Origin: Tomitella gaofuii
Lineage (GTDB): Bacteria; Actinomycetota; Actinomycetes; Mycobacteriales; Mycobacteriaceae
Assembly: GCF_014126825.1 (NCBI RefSeq)
Contig: NZ_CP059900.1
Coordinates: forward strand, 4,230,954-4,294,953
Reading direction: 5' to 3'
Length of the DNA stretch: 64,000 nucleotides
A model generated the notes under the pieces. It saw only the letters and a list, made by a program, of their open reading frames with translations, ran no database searches and had not been told where the DNA came from. Numbering within the stretch: the first letter of the stretch is position 1; each line of letters opens with the position of its first letter. This document shows positions 8,377 through 16,935 of the stretch, piece after piece. The translations under genes and the position numbers were made by a program.

Positions 8377-9159
8377 TCAGCGCGGCCGGGACAGCACCTC
8401 CGCCGCGAGTGTGGGTTCGTCCCGGAGGGCCTTGCGCACGGCCGCCTCCCAGAACCCGTGATAACCGTTTCCGTCGCTGTTGGCCTGCCGATCCATCCAC
8501 CAGTCCGGCAGCGACGACTTCTCCGGGCCGCCCGCCACCCGCACCATCCACGCGTTCTTCGCCCGCTGCTCCAGCGCCACCGCGCGCAGGTATGCCGCCC
8601 GCGCGGTGTCCCCGATGACGAACACCCCGTGCCCGCCCAGGATCGCCCGATCGGCATCGCCGATCGCGCGCACCGCCGCATCCGCGGCCTCACGACTGTT
8701 CACGGCCCCCTCGTACTCGTCCACGAGCACCACCTCGCCGCCGCCAAGGCTCGAGCTCTGGTCGTACGCAGGCGGAACCGCCTTGAGGTCGCTCCACACC
8801 GTGCCGTACTCGGAATGATTGTGCACCGCGTACTGCACCTCGGGGCGGGCCACGTGCAGCGCCAAGTGCAGGGGGATCCCCAGCGGCACCGGCCAATCAC
8901 CCTCGATGACGTTGCCGTCGAGGTCGATGCGCAGCACGTCCCCGGGCATCATCTCCTCCCAGGTGAGCAGCCACGGGTTGCACAGCAGCGTCCCGTCGCC
9001 CATGTTCACCGTGATGTGCCCGGCCAGGTGATCGCAGTACCCTTCCGCCCACAGCGTGCGGCCCAGCAGGACGATCTCCTCGCGCACATCGAGCTCCGGC
9101 ATCAGCCGATCCCGGGCAGGGGTGAACTGTGCAACCGTTCGGTGCGCCGGATGGGCCAT
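8377..9159 (-). CDS. Class II aldolase/adducin-family protein
   Basis: A 260-residue member of the AraD/FucA fold. The metal site is visible: AGHITVNMGDG, then HNHSEYGTVWSDL (two His ligands) and LGGHGVFVIGDT (third His). DVREEIVLLGRTLWAEGYCDHLAGHI is the usual N-terminal helix and active-site loop. Family members cleave or epimerise sugar phosphates, or decarboxylate related acids. Several actinobacterial homologues of this shape act on unknown substrates and lack sugar-kinase neighbours, as here. The start at 9159 is chosen from family length. A purine-rich AGAGGA precedes it. It may be transcribed with the DUF488 gene 53 bases upstream. Confidence 0.85.
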   Translation of the reverse strand: MAHPAHRTVAQFTPARDRLMPELDVREEIVLLGRTLWAEGYCDHLAGHITVNMGDGTLLCNPWLLTWEEMMPGDVLRIDLDGNVIEGDWPVPLGIPLHLALHVARPEVQYAVHNHSEYGTVWSDLKAVPPAYDQSSSLGGGEVVLVDEYEGAVNSREAADAAVRAIGDADRAILGGHGVFVIGDTARAAYLRAVALEQRAKNAWMVRVAGGPEKSSLPDWWMDRQANSDGNGYHGFWEAAVRKALRDEPTLAAEVLSRPR

Positions 9160-9212
9160 CGCGGAGTCCTCTCCCCGGTCAGTGCACAGCTCTAGTCGGT
9201 GCACGGCTCTGG

Positions 9213-9611
9213 TCAGCGCTTGCCGTTGATCCACTGGCGCAGGACGACGGCCTGGTTGTGCTCCTCGTCCTTGGCCGAGTAGAGCAGCACGATGTCCCGG
9301 TCCTTCGCGGCCGCGACGATGGCGCGCGCCGCCGCGCCGCCGTCGTCGTCCAGCTCCGCCCGGTAGCGCTCGGAGAACTCGCCGAACTTGTCGGGGTCGT
9401 GGCCGAACCACTTGCGCAAGTCGGTGGTGGGCGCGGCGTCCTTCACCCATTCGTCGAACGGCAGCGACCCCTTCGACACCCCCCGCGGCCACACACGGTC
9501 CACGAGGAACACGCTGGGATTGTCGGAACCCGAGGCGATGGCCGCGACCTCGTCGTGGCGCGGATGCCCCTCGGTGGCCTCGTAAACGCGGACCAAACGG
9601 ATCTGACCCAT
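9213..9611 (-). CDS. DUF488-family protein
   Basis: A 132-residue protein with the DUF488 hallmarks VDRVWPRGVSKGSLPFDEWVKDAAP, LRKWFGHDPDKFGEFSERYRAEL and IVLLYSAKDEEHNQAVVLRQWI. The family is widespread and uncharacterised; the LLYSAKDEEHN segment is reminiscent of a conserved nucleic-acid or nucleotide-binding loop, but this is not proven. The ATG at 9611 is set by GGAGGA six bases ahead; a longer in-frame extension has no such signal. It sits just upstream of the aldolase gene in the same direction. Confidence 0.85.
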   Translation of the reverse strand: MGQIRLVRVYEATEGHPRHDEVAAIASGSDNPSVFLVDRVWPRGVSKGSLPFDEWVKDAAPTTDLRKWFGHDPDKFGEFSERYRAELDDDGGAAARAIVAAAKDRDIVLLYSAKDEEHNQAVVLRQWINGKR

Positions 9612-9760
9612 CGGATTCCTCCATTCCCACCACGGCAGAGCGACCATGCGCTGTTCCACCACCACCGTAGACTTCGGCGTGCTCGTGGCACCCGGTTCCG
9701 ACCGCGTACCCGGAACCGCGGTGAGGTATGCGGCCGGGGCGCATCGCACCGGGACCGGCC

Positions 9761-10141
9761 TCAGTCCGGCAGCACCGTACTCAGGCAGAACGGATGCCCG
9801 GCCGGGTCCAGCAGCACCCGCCACCGGTGGGGGGACGGCTGCACATCGGCCTCGCGGGCGCCGAGCGCGACGGCGGCCGCCACATCGGCGTCCAGGTCCT
9901 GCGAGGCAAGATCCAGGTGCATCTGCTGGTGCTGCGGCCCTCCCGGCCACGACGGCGGGGTGTACTCGTCCACCCGCATGAGAGTCAGCATCGGCCCGGC
10001 CCCGGACAGGCCGACCACCCCTCGATCCTCCGTCGCAAAGGCCTCCTCGAGCCCGAGCAGGCGCGAGTAGAACCGGGCGAGCGCGTCCGGGTCGGGACAG
10101 TCGATGGATACCGAGGCCAGCGTCACTGCGCGATCAGTCAT
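9761..10141 (-). CDS. VOC (glyoxalase/bleomycin-resistance) superfamily protein
   Basis: A 126-residue protein with two beta-alpha-beta-beta-beta units: TLASVSIDCPDPDALARFYSRLLGLE at the N-terminus and MHLDLASQDLDADVAAAVALGAREADVQPSPHRWRVLLDPAGHPFCL at the C-terminus. The DPAGHPFCL ending is typical of actinobacterial VOC_6/glyoxalase_6 proteins. The metal ligands of true glyoxalases cannot be confirmed, so it could bind a small molecule or metal without catalysis. It starts 9 bases from the end of the transporter gene upstream, in the same direction, suggesting co-transcription. Confidence 0.8.
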   Translation of the reverse strand: MTDRAVTLASVSIDCPDPDALARFYSRLLGLEEAFATEDRGVVGLSGAGPMLTLMRVDEYTPPSWPGGPQHQQMHLDLASQDLDADVAAAVALGAREADVQPSPHRWRVLLDPAGHPFCLSTVLPD

Positions 10142-10150
10142 GGCGACAGA

Positions 10151-11146
10151 CTAGGCGCCGCCTCCGACAGGATCGACCGGGTCGGCTCGCGCCGGCAACA
10201 AGCACGGCACCAGCCGGACCAGCACCACCATGACGACGAGTTCGACCAGGGTCTGCGTCACCACGACGAGCGGGGCAAGGCCGAAGGCGGCGGGCAAGGC
10301 GAGCACCAGCGGCAGGACGACGAGCGAGTTGCGGGTGACCCCGCTGAACACCACCGCCCGGGCCGCCGGAACGTCGAGCCGCGCCACCCGGGCCGCAGCC
10401 AGCCCGATGGGCACCATCACCGCGGCGAACAGGAGGTACACCGGGACCGCGAGCAGCAGCGCGCCGAGACGCTCACGCACCCCGTCGATCTGCGATGCGA
10501 CGACCACGGCAAGCGTGAGCATCATCAACGGCACCATCGCCGCCGACAGGGCCGCCTGCACCGCGGCGACCGCGCTGCTCCGGCGCGCCGCCGCCTGCGT
10601 GACTCCCGCCGCCGCCAGCGGCACGACGATGAGCAGGAGGAACGCTTCCACGAACGGGCCCGCGTCCACTGCGTCAACGATTCCGGCGCCCAGGAACAGC
10701 CGCAGGTACACGGGCAGCAGCACCATCTGCGCGAGCATCAGCAGCGGGGCCGCCGCCAGCAGCCGGCCGGCAGATCCACCGGCGATCCCGGTGAAGACGA
10801 TGACGTAGTCCACGCACGGCGTGAGCAGCACGAACAGGACCCCCACCAGCAGCGCGTCGTCGTGCGCGACGATCCGCGACACGCCCCAGACCGCCGCCGG
10901 GACCGCCAGGAAGTTCACTGCGAGCACCGTCGGCAGGAACCGCCGGTCGCGCAGCGCCGCACCGAGCTGCGTGAACGGCACGCCGAGGAACGTCGCGTAG
11001 AGCAGGAGGCCCAGCACCGGCGTGATCGCGGAACCGGCGGGGCCCGCGACGGCCGGGGCCGCCAGGCCGACCGCCGCCCCCACCGCGAGCGCCGTCAGGT
11101 AGAGGAGCACCTGGTGCCGCTCTGCCCACTCCGCGCCCCGTCGCAT
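10151..11146 (-). CDS. Arsenic-resistance / bile acid:sodium symporter-superfamily membrane protein
   Basis: A 331-residue inner-membrane protein with about ten hydrophobic segments. The family-defining stretches are LLLYATFLGVPFTQL in helix 2 and the broken helix LLTPCVDYVIVFTGIAGG near residue 125, where ACR3 and BASS carriers place their transport-site residues. A Cys within TPCVDYV is shared with ACR3 arsenite exporters, but no arsR, arsC or arsM lies nearby, so the substrate is uncertain. It precedes the VOC gene and follows the SMP-30 gene on the same strand with 22 bases between, consistent with a three-gene minus-strand unit. Confidence 0.75.
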   Translation of the reverse strand: MRRGAEWAERHQVLLYLTALAVGAAVGLAAPAVAGPAGSAITPVLGLLLYATFLGVPFTQLGAALRDRRFLPTVLAVNFLAVPAAVWGVSRIVAHDDALLVGVLFVLLTPCVDYVIVFTGIAGGSAGRLLAAAPLLMLAQMVLLPVYLRLFLGAGIVDAVDAGPFVEAFLLLIVVPLAAAGVTQAAARRSSAVAAVQAALSAAMVPLMMLTLAVVVASQIDGVRERLGALLLAVPVYLLFAAVMVPIGLAAARVARLDVPAARAVVFSGVTRNSLVVLPLVLALPAAFGLAPLVVVTQTLVELVVMVVLVRLVPCLLPARADPVDPVGGGA

Positions 11147-11168
11147 AGGGGCGATTGTCCCCGGCGCC

Positions 11169-12053
11169 TCAGCCGAGGGTGATGCGCAGTATCCGCCCCC
11201 CGCGTTCCGTCGCGGTCACCTCGGGGCGCCAGTCGGGTGACGAGCACACGAACAGCTCGCCGCCGTCCGCGCCGCCATCGCTCCGACGGCGCAATGCCAC
11301 CGCATACGGGTGGGGAACGGCGAGACGGCGGTCCACGGCGCCGCCCGCGTCGACGCGCAGGATCTCCTGCGTGAACGGGGATGCCACCCACACGTTGTCG
11401 TCGCCGTCGATCGCGATGCCGTCCGGCATCACGTCGCCGTCGAAGTCGCACAGCGTGCGACGGTCGGCCAGCGTCCCATCGGCGCCGACCGAGAACGACG
11501 TCAACCGGCCCGGCACCGAGCGTGTCTCCGCGACGATCAGCGTGGCGCCGTCGTCGGTGGTGACGATGCCGTTGGCGAACATCAGGCCGCCGGCCGCCGA
11601 TGCCGCCGCGCCGTCGGGGTCCACGCGGATCAGGTCGGCCGGGCGGGCCGGCTCGGGCGGAGCCGAGCCGTCGCCATAGTCGCCCACATAAGCGCGCCCG
11701 GCCGCGTCGACGAGCATGTCGTTGAGCTGCCAGGCCGCCAGATCCGACAGGTCCGCGTGCACCGCGAGGCGCCCGTCGTGCTCACGCCGGTAGACGGTGC
11801 GGTCGGTGCCCGAAGCGACAAGCAACCGGCCGTCGGGCAGGAACCCCAGGCCCGCCGGCGCAGTGTCGAGCTCCACCATCACCTCCGGAACGAACCCCCC
11901 GGCCGGGTCCAAGCGGAGCACGCGCCCGTCGTACACGTCGGAGAACCACAACGCACCGTCATGCCAGCGCGGGCATTCCGGGAATCGCAGGTCCTCGGCG
12001 ATCACCTCGAACTCCACCGGTTGCTTCGGCCGCACAGCATCGTCGTCGCTCAT
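11169..12053 (-). CDS. SMP-30/gluconolactonase/LRE-family hydrolase
   Basis: A six-bladed beta-propeller of 294 residues. Visible metal-site residues are Glu in RFPECPRWHDGALWFSDVYDG, Asn in QLNDMLVDAAGRAYVGDYG and the Asp of MPDGIAIDGDDNVWVASP. These match the Ca/Zn-binding triad of gluconolactonases and DFPases. Substrates are lactones or phosphotriesters; the one used here is unknown. MSDDDAV at 12053 is chosen as the start because the family begins close to the EVIAEDLRFPECPRW strand; an in-frame extension of 12 residues exists. It is upstream of the transporter gene on the same strand. Confidence 0.82.
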   Translation of the reverse strand: MSDDDAVRPKQPVEFEVIAEDLRFPECPRWHDGALWFSDVYDGRVLRLDPAGGFVPEVMVELDTAPAGLGFLPDGRLLVASGTDRTVYRREHDGRLAVHADLSDLAAWQLNDMLVDAAGRAYVGDYGDGSAPPEPARPADLIRVDPDGAAASAAGGLMFANGIVTTDDGATLIVAETRSVPGRLTSFSVGADGTLADRRTLCDFDGDVMPDGIAIDGDDNVWVASPFTQEILRVDAGGAVDRRLAVPHPYAVALRRRSDGGADGGELFVCSSPDWRPEVTATERGGRILRITLG

Positions 12054-12145
12054 GAATACAGTCTGGAGCCGCGCCGCCGCCGCTGTCACCGGTTCCTCCC
12101 GCCGGGCGAATCACCTGTCGCGTGGCGGAACCGCCGCCGTCGCAT

Positions 12146-12185
12146 GCCTGCGGCGTGCACGGACGAATCCGAGCACGCCGCAGGC
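12146..12185 (-). terminator. 13-bp hairpin downstream of the large secreted-protein gene
   Basis: Perfect 13-base arms (12146-12158 and 12173-12185) around a 14-base loop, 32 bases after the stop of the 12218-14359 gene. A short T-rich stretch (ATCTTT) lies on the gene-proximal side, not distal, so this is a G+C hairpin terminator without a T-tail on the transcribed strand. Confidence 0.6.
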
Positions 12186-12217
12186 GATCTTTCAGTGCCG
12201 TACCGCCACAGACTCGA

Positions 12218-14359
12218 TCAGCGACCAACCTTCGAGTCCGGCCCCGCCGTCACGGCCGACCGGGGAACCATCCGGGCCGCAAGGTCCGCCGGCTCCAGCA
12301 GCTGGAACCGCGACACATACGTGGCGGACTGCCCGGCGCCCAGGTGGGTGCTCCAGCTCAGTCCCGCCGCGTTGTCGTGCTTGGTACCGATCGCGGTGCC
12401 GTCGAACATCTTCGCCCCCGCGACCGTCGACCAGATCGTCCCGTAGAAGGACTCCTGCACCGCGGCGCCGCCGCTCTGATCGGTCCATCCGATGCTGCGT
12501 CCGTCGTCGGCGATGCACGACGCGCTGCGATCGGTCACCGCGCCGACGCCGTAGTCGTCGACGTTGAGGTAGCAGTCGCCCGCCCGGTAGACGATGACGT
12601 CGTGCGCCTCACCCGAGGTGTTCCGCACCACGATGGAGGTCCGGTAGTCGCTTGCGCCCTCGACGAACGTGTCCGTCTGTTCCACCTGGACGCCGGTGGC
12701 GCCGACGGCCGCGACGGTCTTGATCACGTACGGATTTCCCGCCGTCCCGTCGCCGAACATCTGCTGGCTCACGGGGGTGAGCGGCTGGGATCCCCTCCCG
12801 AAGGTGTACCCGTAGGCCGCGCCGTCCACCGCCAGATCGGTGGCGCATGCGCCGTGCGCACCGTCTAGGAAGTACACCGAGCGTCCGTCACGCGGCGCTT
12901 TCACATCGCAGCGCAGGTCACCGAACACCTCAAGGCCGGTGAGCGCGCCGGGACGCGTCTCGGGCGGAATGTCGCCCGGGTCCGTGCCGCCACCGTCGCC
13001 CGGGTCCGTGCCGCCGCCCGGGTCGCCACCGTCGGTTCCCGCGCAGTACGGGCCGTAATCCTTGACGAAGAACCTGCCCGCCGCCAGGGTCCATTCCTTG
13101 TGCTTCTCGGCGCTGAAGATCCACGTGTTGATCGCCGCGGAAGCCGAGAGTGCGGCGCTCGACGTGAAGCCGGCCGTCGCGTCGACACACGCCTGATCGT
13201 CGGCGGATCCGTGGAATTCCGCGAATCCGCCCGCCTTGAGGTCCACTCCTGCCGAGGCGGACAGCGGGCCCGCGGCGGCGTTGAGCCCGATGAGGGCGCT
13301 GACCCCGGCATTCGCCTCCATCGACACCTGAAGCTCGGCCTCGTGGTCGAACCGGATCTGCTCGTCCGGCGAGCTCACCCTGGCGATGTGGTCGTCGTAC
13401 ACCCTGATGCCCGCCGAGAACGGCTTCGTCCACGTCGCTTCCGCGTGGCCGCTGATGTTGCCTTCGAGCGTCACGTACGGCGCGACCTCGACCGAGAACG
13501 GCCCGCCGATCGGCACGACGATCCTCGGCTTCGACGCGAGCGAGCACTTGAGCTCGGCCGAGGCGTTCAGGTCGAGGTCAAGCACCGCATCGGCGCTCAC
13601 CACGCTCTTGAGGAACGGCTGCGTCGTCGATCCGAACACCGCTTCCGGACTGAATTCCAGATGCATGGTGATGTCCTGGATCGCGCCGGTGACGGTGAAC
13701 GACTCCTGCGATCCCGTCTCACACGAGAAGAGCGACTTGATCCGCAGCGGGTTCCGGGCGGACCCGGATTCGCGCGGCATGAGCATGCCGTCGCTCGGCG
13801 CGCCCCGCAGCGTCGGCTGCCCGTCACCGGGGAGGTACACGACGGCATCGGCGTCCGTCACCGTGCTGTTGAGGTCGAAGGTCGAGTAGGCGTCGGCCAC
13901 TTCCGCCGGGGTAATCGTGACCCGCAGCAGCCCGCTGTCGAGCCGGTCCACCGCCGTCACCTTGCCGATGGTGCCATATGGCACGCCGAACCCGGCATTG
14001 ACCACGAAGTATCCGCCGACCACGGGCTCCTGGTCGCCCGGCGTGTAAACCACGGTCTGCTCCTGCCCGTAGTCCCCGATGATCGACGCCACCTGCCCGG
14101 GTTCCGCGATCACCGTCGTCGGCAGCGGCTCGATGTCGGTGACGATCGGTTCCGTGGGATCGGGGTCTTCATCGCCACCGCCGCCGATGTCCGTTCCGGA
14201 CGAGCCCGCGGATCCGCCGGAGAGCGATCCGAATGATCCGCTGCCGAGCGAGCCCGCCCCGGCGGCGGGACCGACCACTCCGACGGTCAGCACCCCCGCA
14301 GCGGCGATGGCGGCGAGTATCCGCCACCTGGGGCCGTTCGGTCCTCTCCTCATCGCCAT
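12218..14359 (-). CDS. Large secreted protein of unknown function (713 aa)
   Basis: The first 35 residues form a signal peptide: MAMRRGPNGPRWR, a hydrophobic core and a GPAAGAGS cleavage region. A Gly/Ser-rich linker (about 36-60) follows, then a long all-beta region (about 75-420) with repeated TVTDADAVVYLP and SVEVAPYVTLEG-like strands, a Gly/Asp-rich hinge near 450-475 (DPGGGTDPGDGGGTDPGD), and a C-terminal domain of about 240 residues with three or four Cys. It has no obvious catalytic motif. The architecture suggests a cell-surface or exported protein of Mycobacteriales. A purine-rich GGGAG precedes the start. It is monocistronic, with a hairpin after its stop. Confidence 0.75.
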   Translation of the reverse strand: MAMRRGPNGPRWRILAAIAAAGVLTVGVVGPAAGAGSLGSGSFGSLSGGSAGSSGTDIGGGGDEDPDPTEPIVTDIEPLPTTVIAEPGQVASIIGDYGQEQTVVYTPGDQEPVVGGYFVVNAGFGVPYGTIGKVTAVDRLDSGLLRVTITPAEVADAYSTFDLNSTVTDADAVVYLPGDGQPTLRGAPSDGMLMPRESGSARNPLRIKSLFSCETGSQESFTVTGAIQDITMHLEFSPEAVFGSTTQPFLKSVVSADAVLDLDLNASAELKCSLASKPRIVVPIGGPFSVEVAPYVTLEGNISGHAEATWTKPFSAGIRVYDDHIARVSSPDEQIRFDHEAELQVSMEANAGVSALIGLNAAAGPLSASAGVDLKAGGFAEFHGSADDQACVDATAGFTSSAALSASAAINTWIFSAEKHKEWTLAAGRFFVKDYGPYCAGTDGGDPGGGTDPGDGGGTDPGDIPPETRPGALTGLEVFGDLRCDVKAPRDGRSVYFLDGAHGACATDLAVDGAAYGYTFGRGSQPLTPVSQQMFGDGTAGNPYVIKTVAAVGATGVQVEQTDTFVEGASDYRTSIVVRNTSGEAHDVIVYRAGDCYLNVDDYGVGAVTDRSASCIADDGRSIGWTDQSGGAAVQESFYGTIWSTVAGAKMFDGTAIGTKHDNAAGLSWSTHLGAGQSATYVSRFQLLEPADLAARMVPRSAVTAGPDSKVGR

Positions 14360-14479
14360 CTGCGCACTCCCACCTCTCGCCGTTCCGGCCCGCGGGCGCG
14401 GGTCCAGGCGAATCGGACGCTACCGAGAGTGCAATGCCTTGCATATCTGCTGATCGGCCGACACGGCCGGCACCGCCAC

Positions 14480-15280
14480 TCACTCGAGAAGCCGCGCCCG
14501 GAACGCCGTCACCGTCGCCACGCCGAGCCGAAGCCAGTCCGCCGCGAACGCGTCCCAGCCGCCGAACCGGGTGCGTACCGCATCGAGCACCGCCCGCATC
14601 TCCTCCGGGTGTTGTTCGGTGAGGGGGCGCAGGAGCCCAGGGTCGATGCCGAGCGCGCCAAGCCTGGCGTACAGCGCCTCATTCTTCTCCCTGTTGTACT
14701 CATTGGAGGCCAGGTAGTCGGCGATGATCGCGTCGTCGGGCACGCCCAGCAGGCCGAGGGCGACCGCCGCCATCATCCCCGTGCGGTCCTTGCCTCCGGT
14801 GCAGTGGAACAACAATGCATTGCGCGCAGCTGCCGTCTCACCGATGGTGCGCGCATAACCGTCCATCGCCGCCCGGCTGTCCATCTGGCGCACAAGTCCC
14901 CGCTCGGCGATCGCGCCCGCCTTGCCGACGCCCATCATCCGTTCCAACGCCGCACGGTCACCGGAGTCGAAGGCGCTCACCACCGCCGCGGCGAGCGCCT
15001 GCGTAGCGTCGTCGAGAACAGGCGCGCGCACCAGCCTCGTACCCGGCGGCAATCGGTCCGGACCCGTTGCGGCCGCCTCGCCCACTCCCCGGAAGTCCAC
15101 CACCGTGGTGATCCCGGCGTCCGCGAGGGTCCGCACGTCACGCTCGGTGAGCGCGCTCAGCCCGTCGCCCCGGAAGAGCCGGCCGCCTACCGTCGTGCGT
15201 CCGTCACGCGCGGCGAACCCGCCCAGATCGCGCACGTTGTGTGCCCCTTCGAGCACCAGCTGCCGGCCGGCCGGAGTCAT
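14480..15280 (-). CDS. Tyrosine/dual-specificity phosphatase, PtpB (Y_phosphatase3) family
   Basis: A 266-residue phosphatase. The P-loop HCTGGKDRTGMMAAVAL (about residues 155-170) carries the catalytic Cys and Arg in C-x5-R form, and LEGAHNVRDLGGFAARDG at the N-terminus is the family signature of MptpB-like enzymes, which act on phosphotyrosine and sometimes phosphoinositides. Lys after GG in the P-loop is characteristic of the lipid-phosphatase-like subgroup. The start overlaps the stop of the binding-lipoprotein gene as ATGA, so the two are translationally coupled, an unusual pairing. No signal peptide is seen; it is cytoplasmic or exported by another route. Confidence 0.88.
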   Translation of the reverse strand: MTPAGRQLVLEGAHNVRDLGGFAARDGRTTVGGRLFRGDGLSALTERDVRTLADAGITTVVDFRGVGEAAATGPDRLPPGTRLVRAPVLDDATQALAAAVVSAFDSGDRAALERMMGVGKAGAIAERGLVRQMDSRAAMDGYARTIGETAAARNALLFHCTGGKDRTGMMAAVALGLLGVPDDAIIADYLASNEYNREKNEALYARLGALGIDPGLLRPLTEQHPEEMRAVLDAVRTRFGGWDAFAADWLRLGVATVTAFRARLLE

Positions 15281-16890
15281 CCGATCCACGCGTTGCCGAG
15301 CAGCATGATCCCGTCCGGGCTGGGGACGGCGCCATACACGTCGTCGGTCCACGCGACGAACTCCGCGCCCGCACCGAGCGGAACGAAGGGCACGTCGTCG
15401 TTCACCTTCTGCTGGATCCTGCCCAGCACCGCACACAATTCGTCGTCGTTGCCGGCCTGCTGCGCTTGCTCCAGGAGGCCGTCCATCTCCGAGCTCGAAT
15501 AGCCCAGAAGATTGTTCTTCGACGTGCTGTTCAGCGCAGCATCCAGGCGGAACACCGGGGCCGCGTCGGTGGTGCCGTTGCCGCCGTAGGTGATGTCGAA
15601 ATCGTGGTCGACGTACATCCGCTGGACCAGGTCTGTCACCGACGAGGCGTACTGGATCTCCACGTCGAAGCCGACGGCCTCCAACATCGACTGCGCCCAC
15701 ACCGCGGCATTGTGCGAGCTCGGGCTGTTCAGCCCCAGGTAGACGAGGTGTCCGTCGAATCCGTCCGCCTTCGCCTGCTCCAGTTCCGCGCGGGCCGCAT
15801 CCGCGTCGGTCGGCAGCGGCGTCACGTCGGTATGCCACTCGGACCAATCCTGGAACAGCGCCTTACCCGGGCTGCCCACGCCGGCCTGCGCACGCTCGAC
15901 GAAGCTTTCCGGGTCGAGGGCCAGCGCGATGGCCTTGCGCACGTGCACATCCGCGCCGGGGCGCGCGTCGCGGTTGTTGATCTGGACGATGTCCATGAGG
16001 CTGAGCGGGAAGATGTAGCCGCCGAAATCCTCCTTGGCGGCGGCGATCTGCTCGCCGCCGCGCAGAAACACCATCTGCACGCCGCCGGTGCGCAGCGCGT
16101 CGAGCCGCGGCTGGTCCCCGGCGATGTCCACGAACTTCACCGACGACAGGTAGGGGGCACCGTCCCAGTAGTCGGCCCGCGCGGTCACCGTCAACGAAGT
16201 GGCGGGGGCGAAATCGTCGACGACGAAGGGCCCGGCACCGATCGGCGTGAAGTTCTCCGCGTCTCCGTATCCGGCGGGGGCCACGATCATCCCGTGCCCG
16301 TACGTGAGTAAGGCCGGGAACTCTCGCCACGGGTGCGCCATGTGGAATACGACCGTGCGCGGGTCGGGGGCCTCCATGCCGGTGACTCCCGCGGTGAACT
16401 GGCCGCTGTTGGCGCCGCCCTTCGCGTTGTACCGCTCGATGCTCGCGATCACCGCGGCCGCATCCAGCGGGGTGCCGTCGGAGAAGGTCACGCCGTCGCG
16501 CAGCCCGAGGGTCCAGGCGAGGCGGTCCTCGCTCTCCTCCAGCGATGCGGCGAGCTGCGGGGCGTAGGCGTTCTCGGCGTCGTCGTAGCGGACGAGCAGA
16601 CCGTAGATGCTCGCCATCTCGGTGCCACCGGTAGGCCCGGTGGCCTGCGTCTTGGTGGGGTCGAGGCTCGACGGCATCGAGTATCCGGCGAAGGCGAGAT
16701 TTCCTCCGGACCGGGGTTCGCGCGGGTCGTCAGGTTGTCCGATGACGGCGGCCTCGGTGGCGGGCAACGCGCCTGCGGCCGGGGCGGCCTCGCCGTTTCC
16801 GCCGCCGCCTCCGCTCGCGCAGCCGGCCAACAGAAGCCCTGCGCACAGCGCCGCGGCCAGGCCGGCGTGGACCCGGATGGATCGTGTCAT
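15277..16890 (-). CDS. ABC transporter substrate-binding lipoprotein, family 5 (peptide/nickel type)
   Basis: A 537-residue SBP_bac_5 protein. The lipobox LLLAGC (Cys24) follows a short basic signal peptide, so it is anchored at the outer face of the membrane. The mature protein has the family motifs LRDGVTFSDGTPLDAAAVIASIERYN, NNRDARPGADVHVRKAIALALD and a C-terminal VPFVPLGAGAEFVAWTDDVYG. Ligands in this family are peptides, nickel complexes, opines or sugars. No permease or ATPase genes are adjacent, so it must work with components encoded elsewhere or act as a sensor. Upstream is the TauD-like gene (45-base gap); downstream the phosphatase overlaps its stop. Confidence 0.88.
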   Translation of the reverse strand: MTRSIRVHAGLAAALCAGLLLAGCASGGGGGNGEAAPAAGALPATEAAVIGQPDDPREPRSGGNLAFAGYSMPSSLDPTKTQATGPTGGTEMASIYGLLVRYDDAENAYAPQLAASLEESEDRLAWTLGLRDGVTFSDGTPLDAAAVIASIERYNAKGGANSGQFTAGVTGMEAPDPRTVVFHMAHPWREFPALLTYGHGMIVAPAGYGDAENFTPIGAGPFVVDDFAPATSLTVTARADYWDGAPYLSSVKFVDIAGDQPRLDALRTGGVQMVFLRGGEQIAAAKEDFGGYIFPLSLMDIVQINNRDARPGADVHVRKAIALALDPESFVERAQAGVGSPGKALFQDWSEWHTDVTPLPTDADAARAELEQAKADGFDGHLVYLGLNSPSSHNAAVWAQSMLEAVGFDVEIQYASSVTDLVQRMYVDHDFDITYGGNGTTDAAPVFRLDAALNSTSKNNLLGYSSSEMDGLLEQAQQAGNDDELCAVLGRIQQKVNDDVPFVPLGAGAEFVAWTDDVYGAVPSPDGIMLLGNAWIG

Positions 16891-16935
16891 AGTGATCTCC
16901 GAACGAGGGGTGGGGTGGGTTTCAGCGCCACAAGG

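Noticed and set aside
10151-11146. An arsenic-resistance operon.
   Set aside because: No arsR, arsC or arsM is nearby. Only the transporter family is supported, not the substrate.
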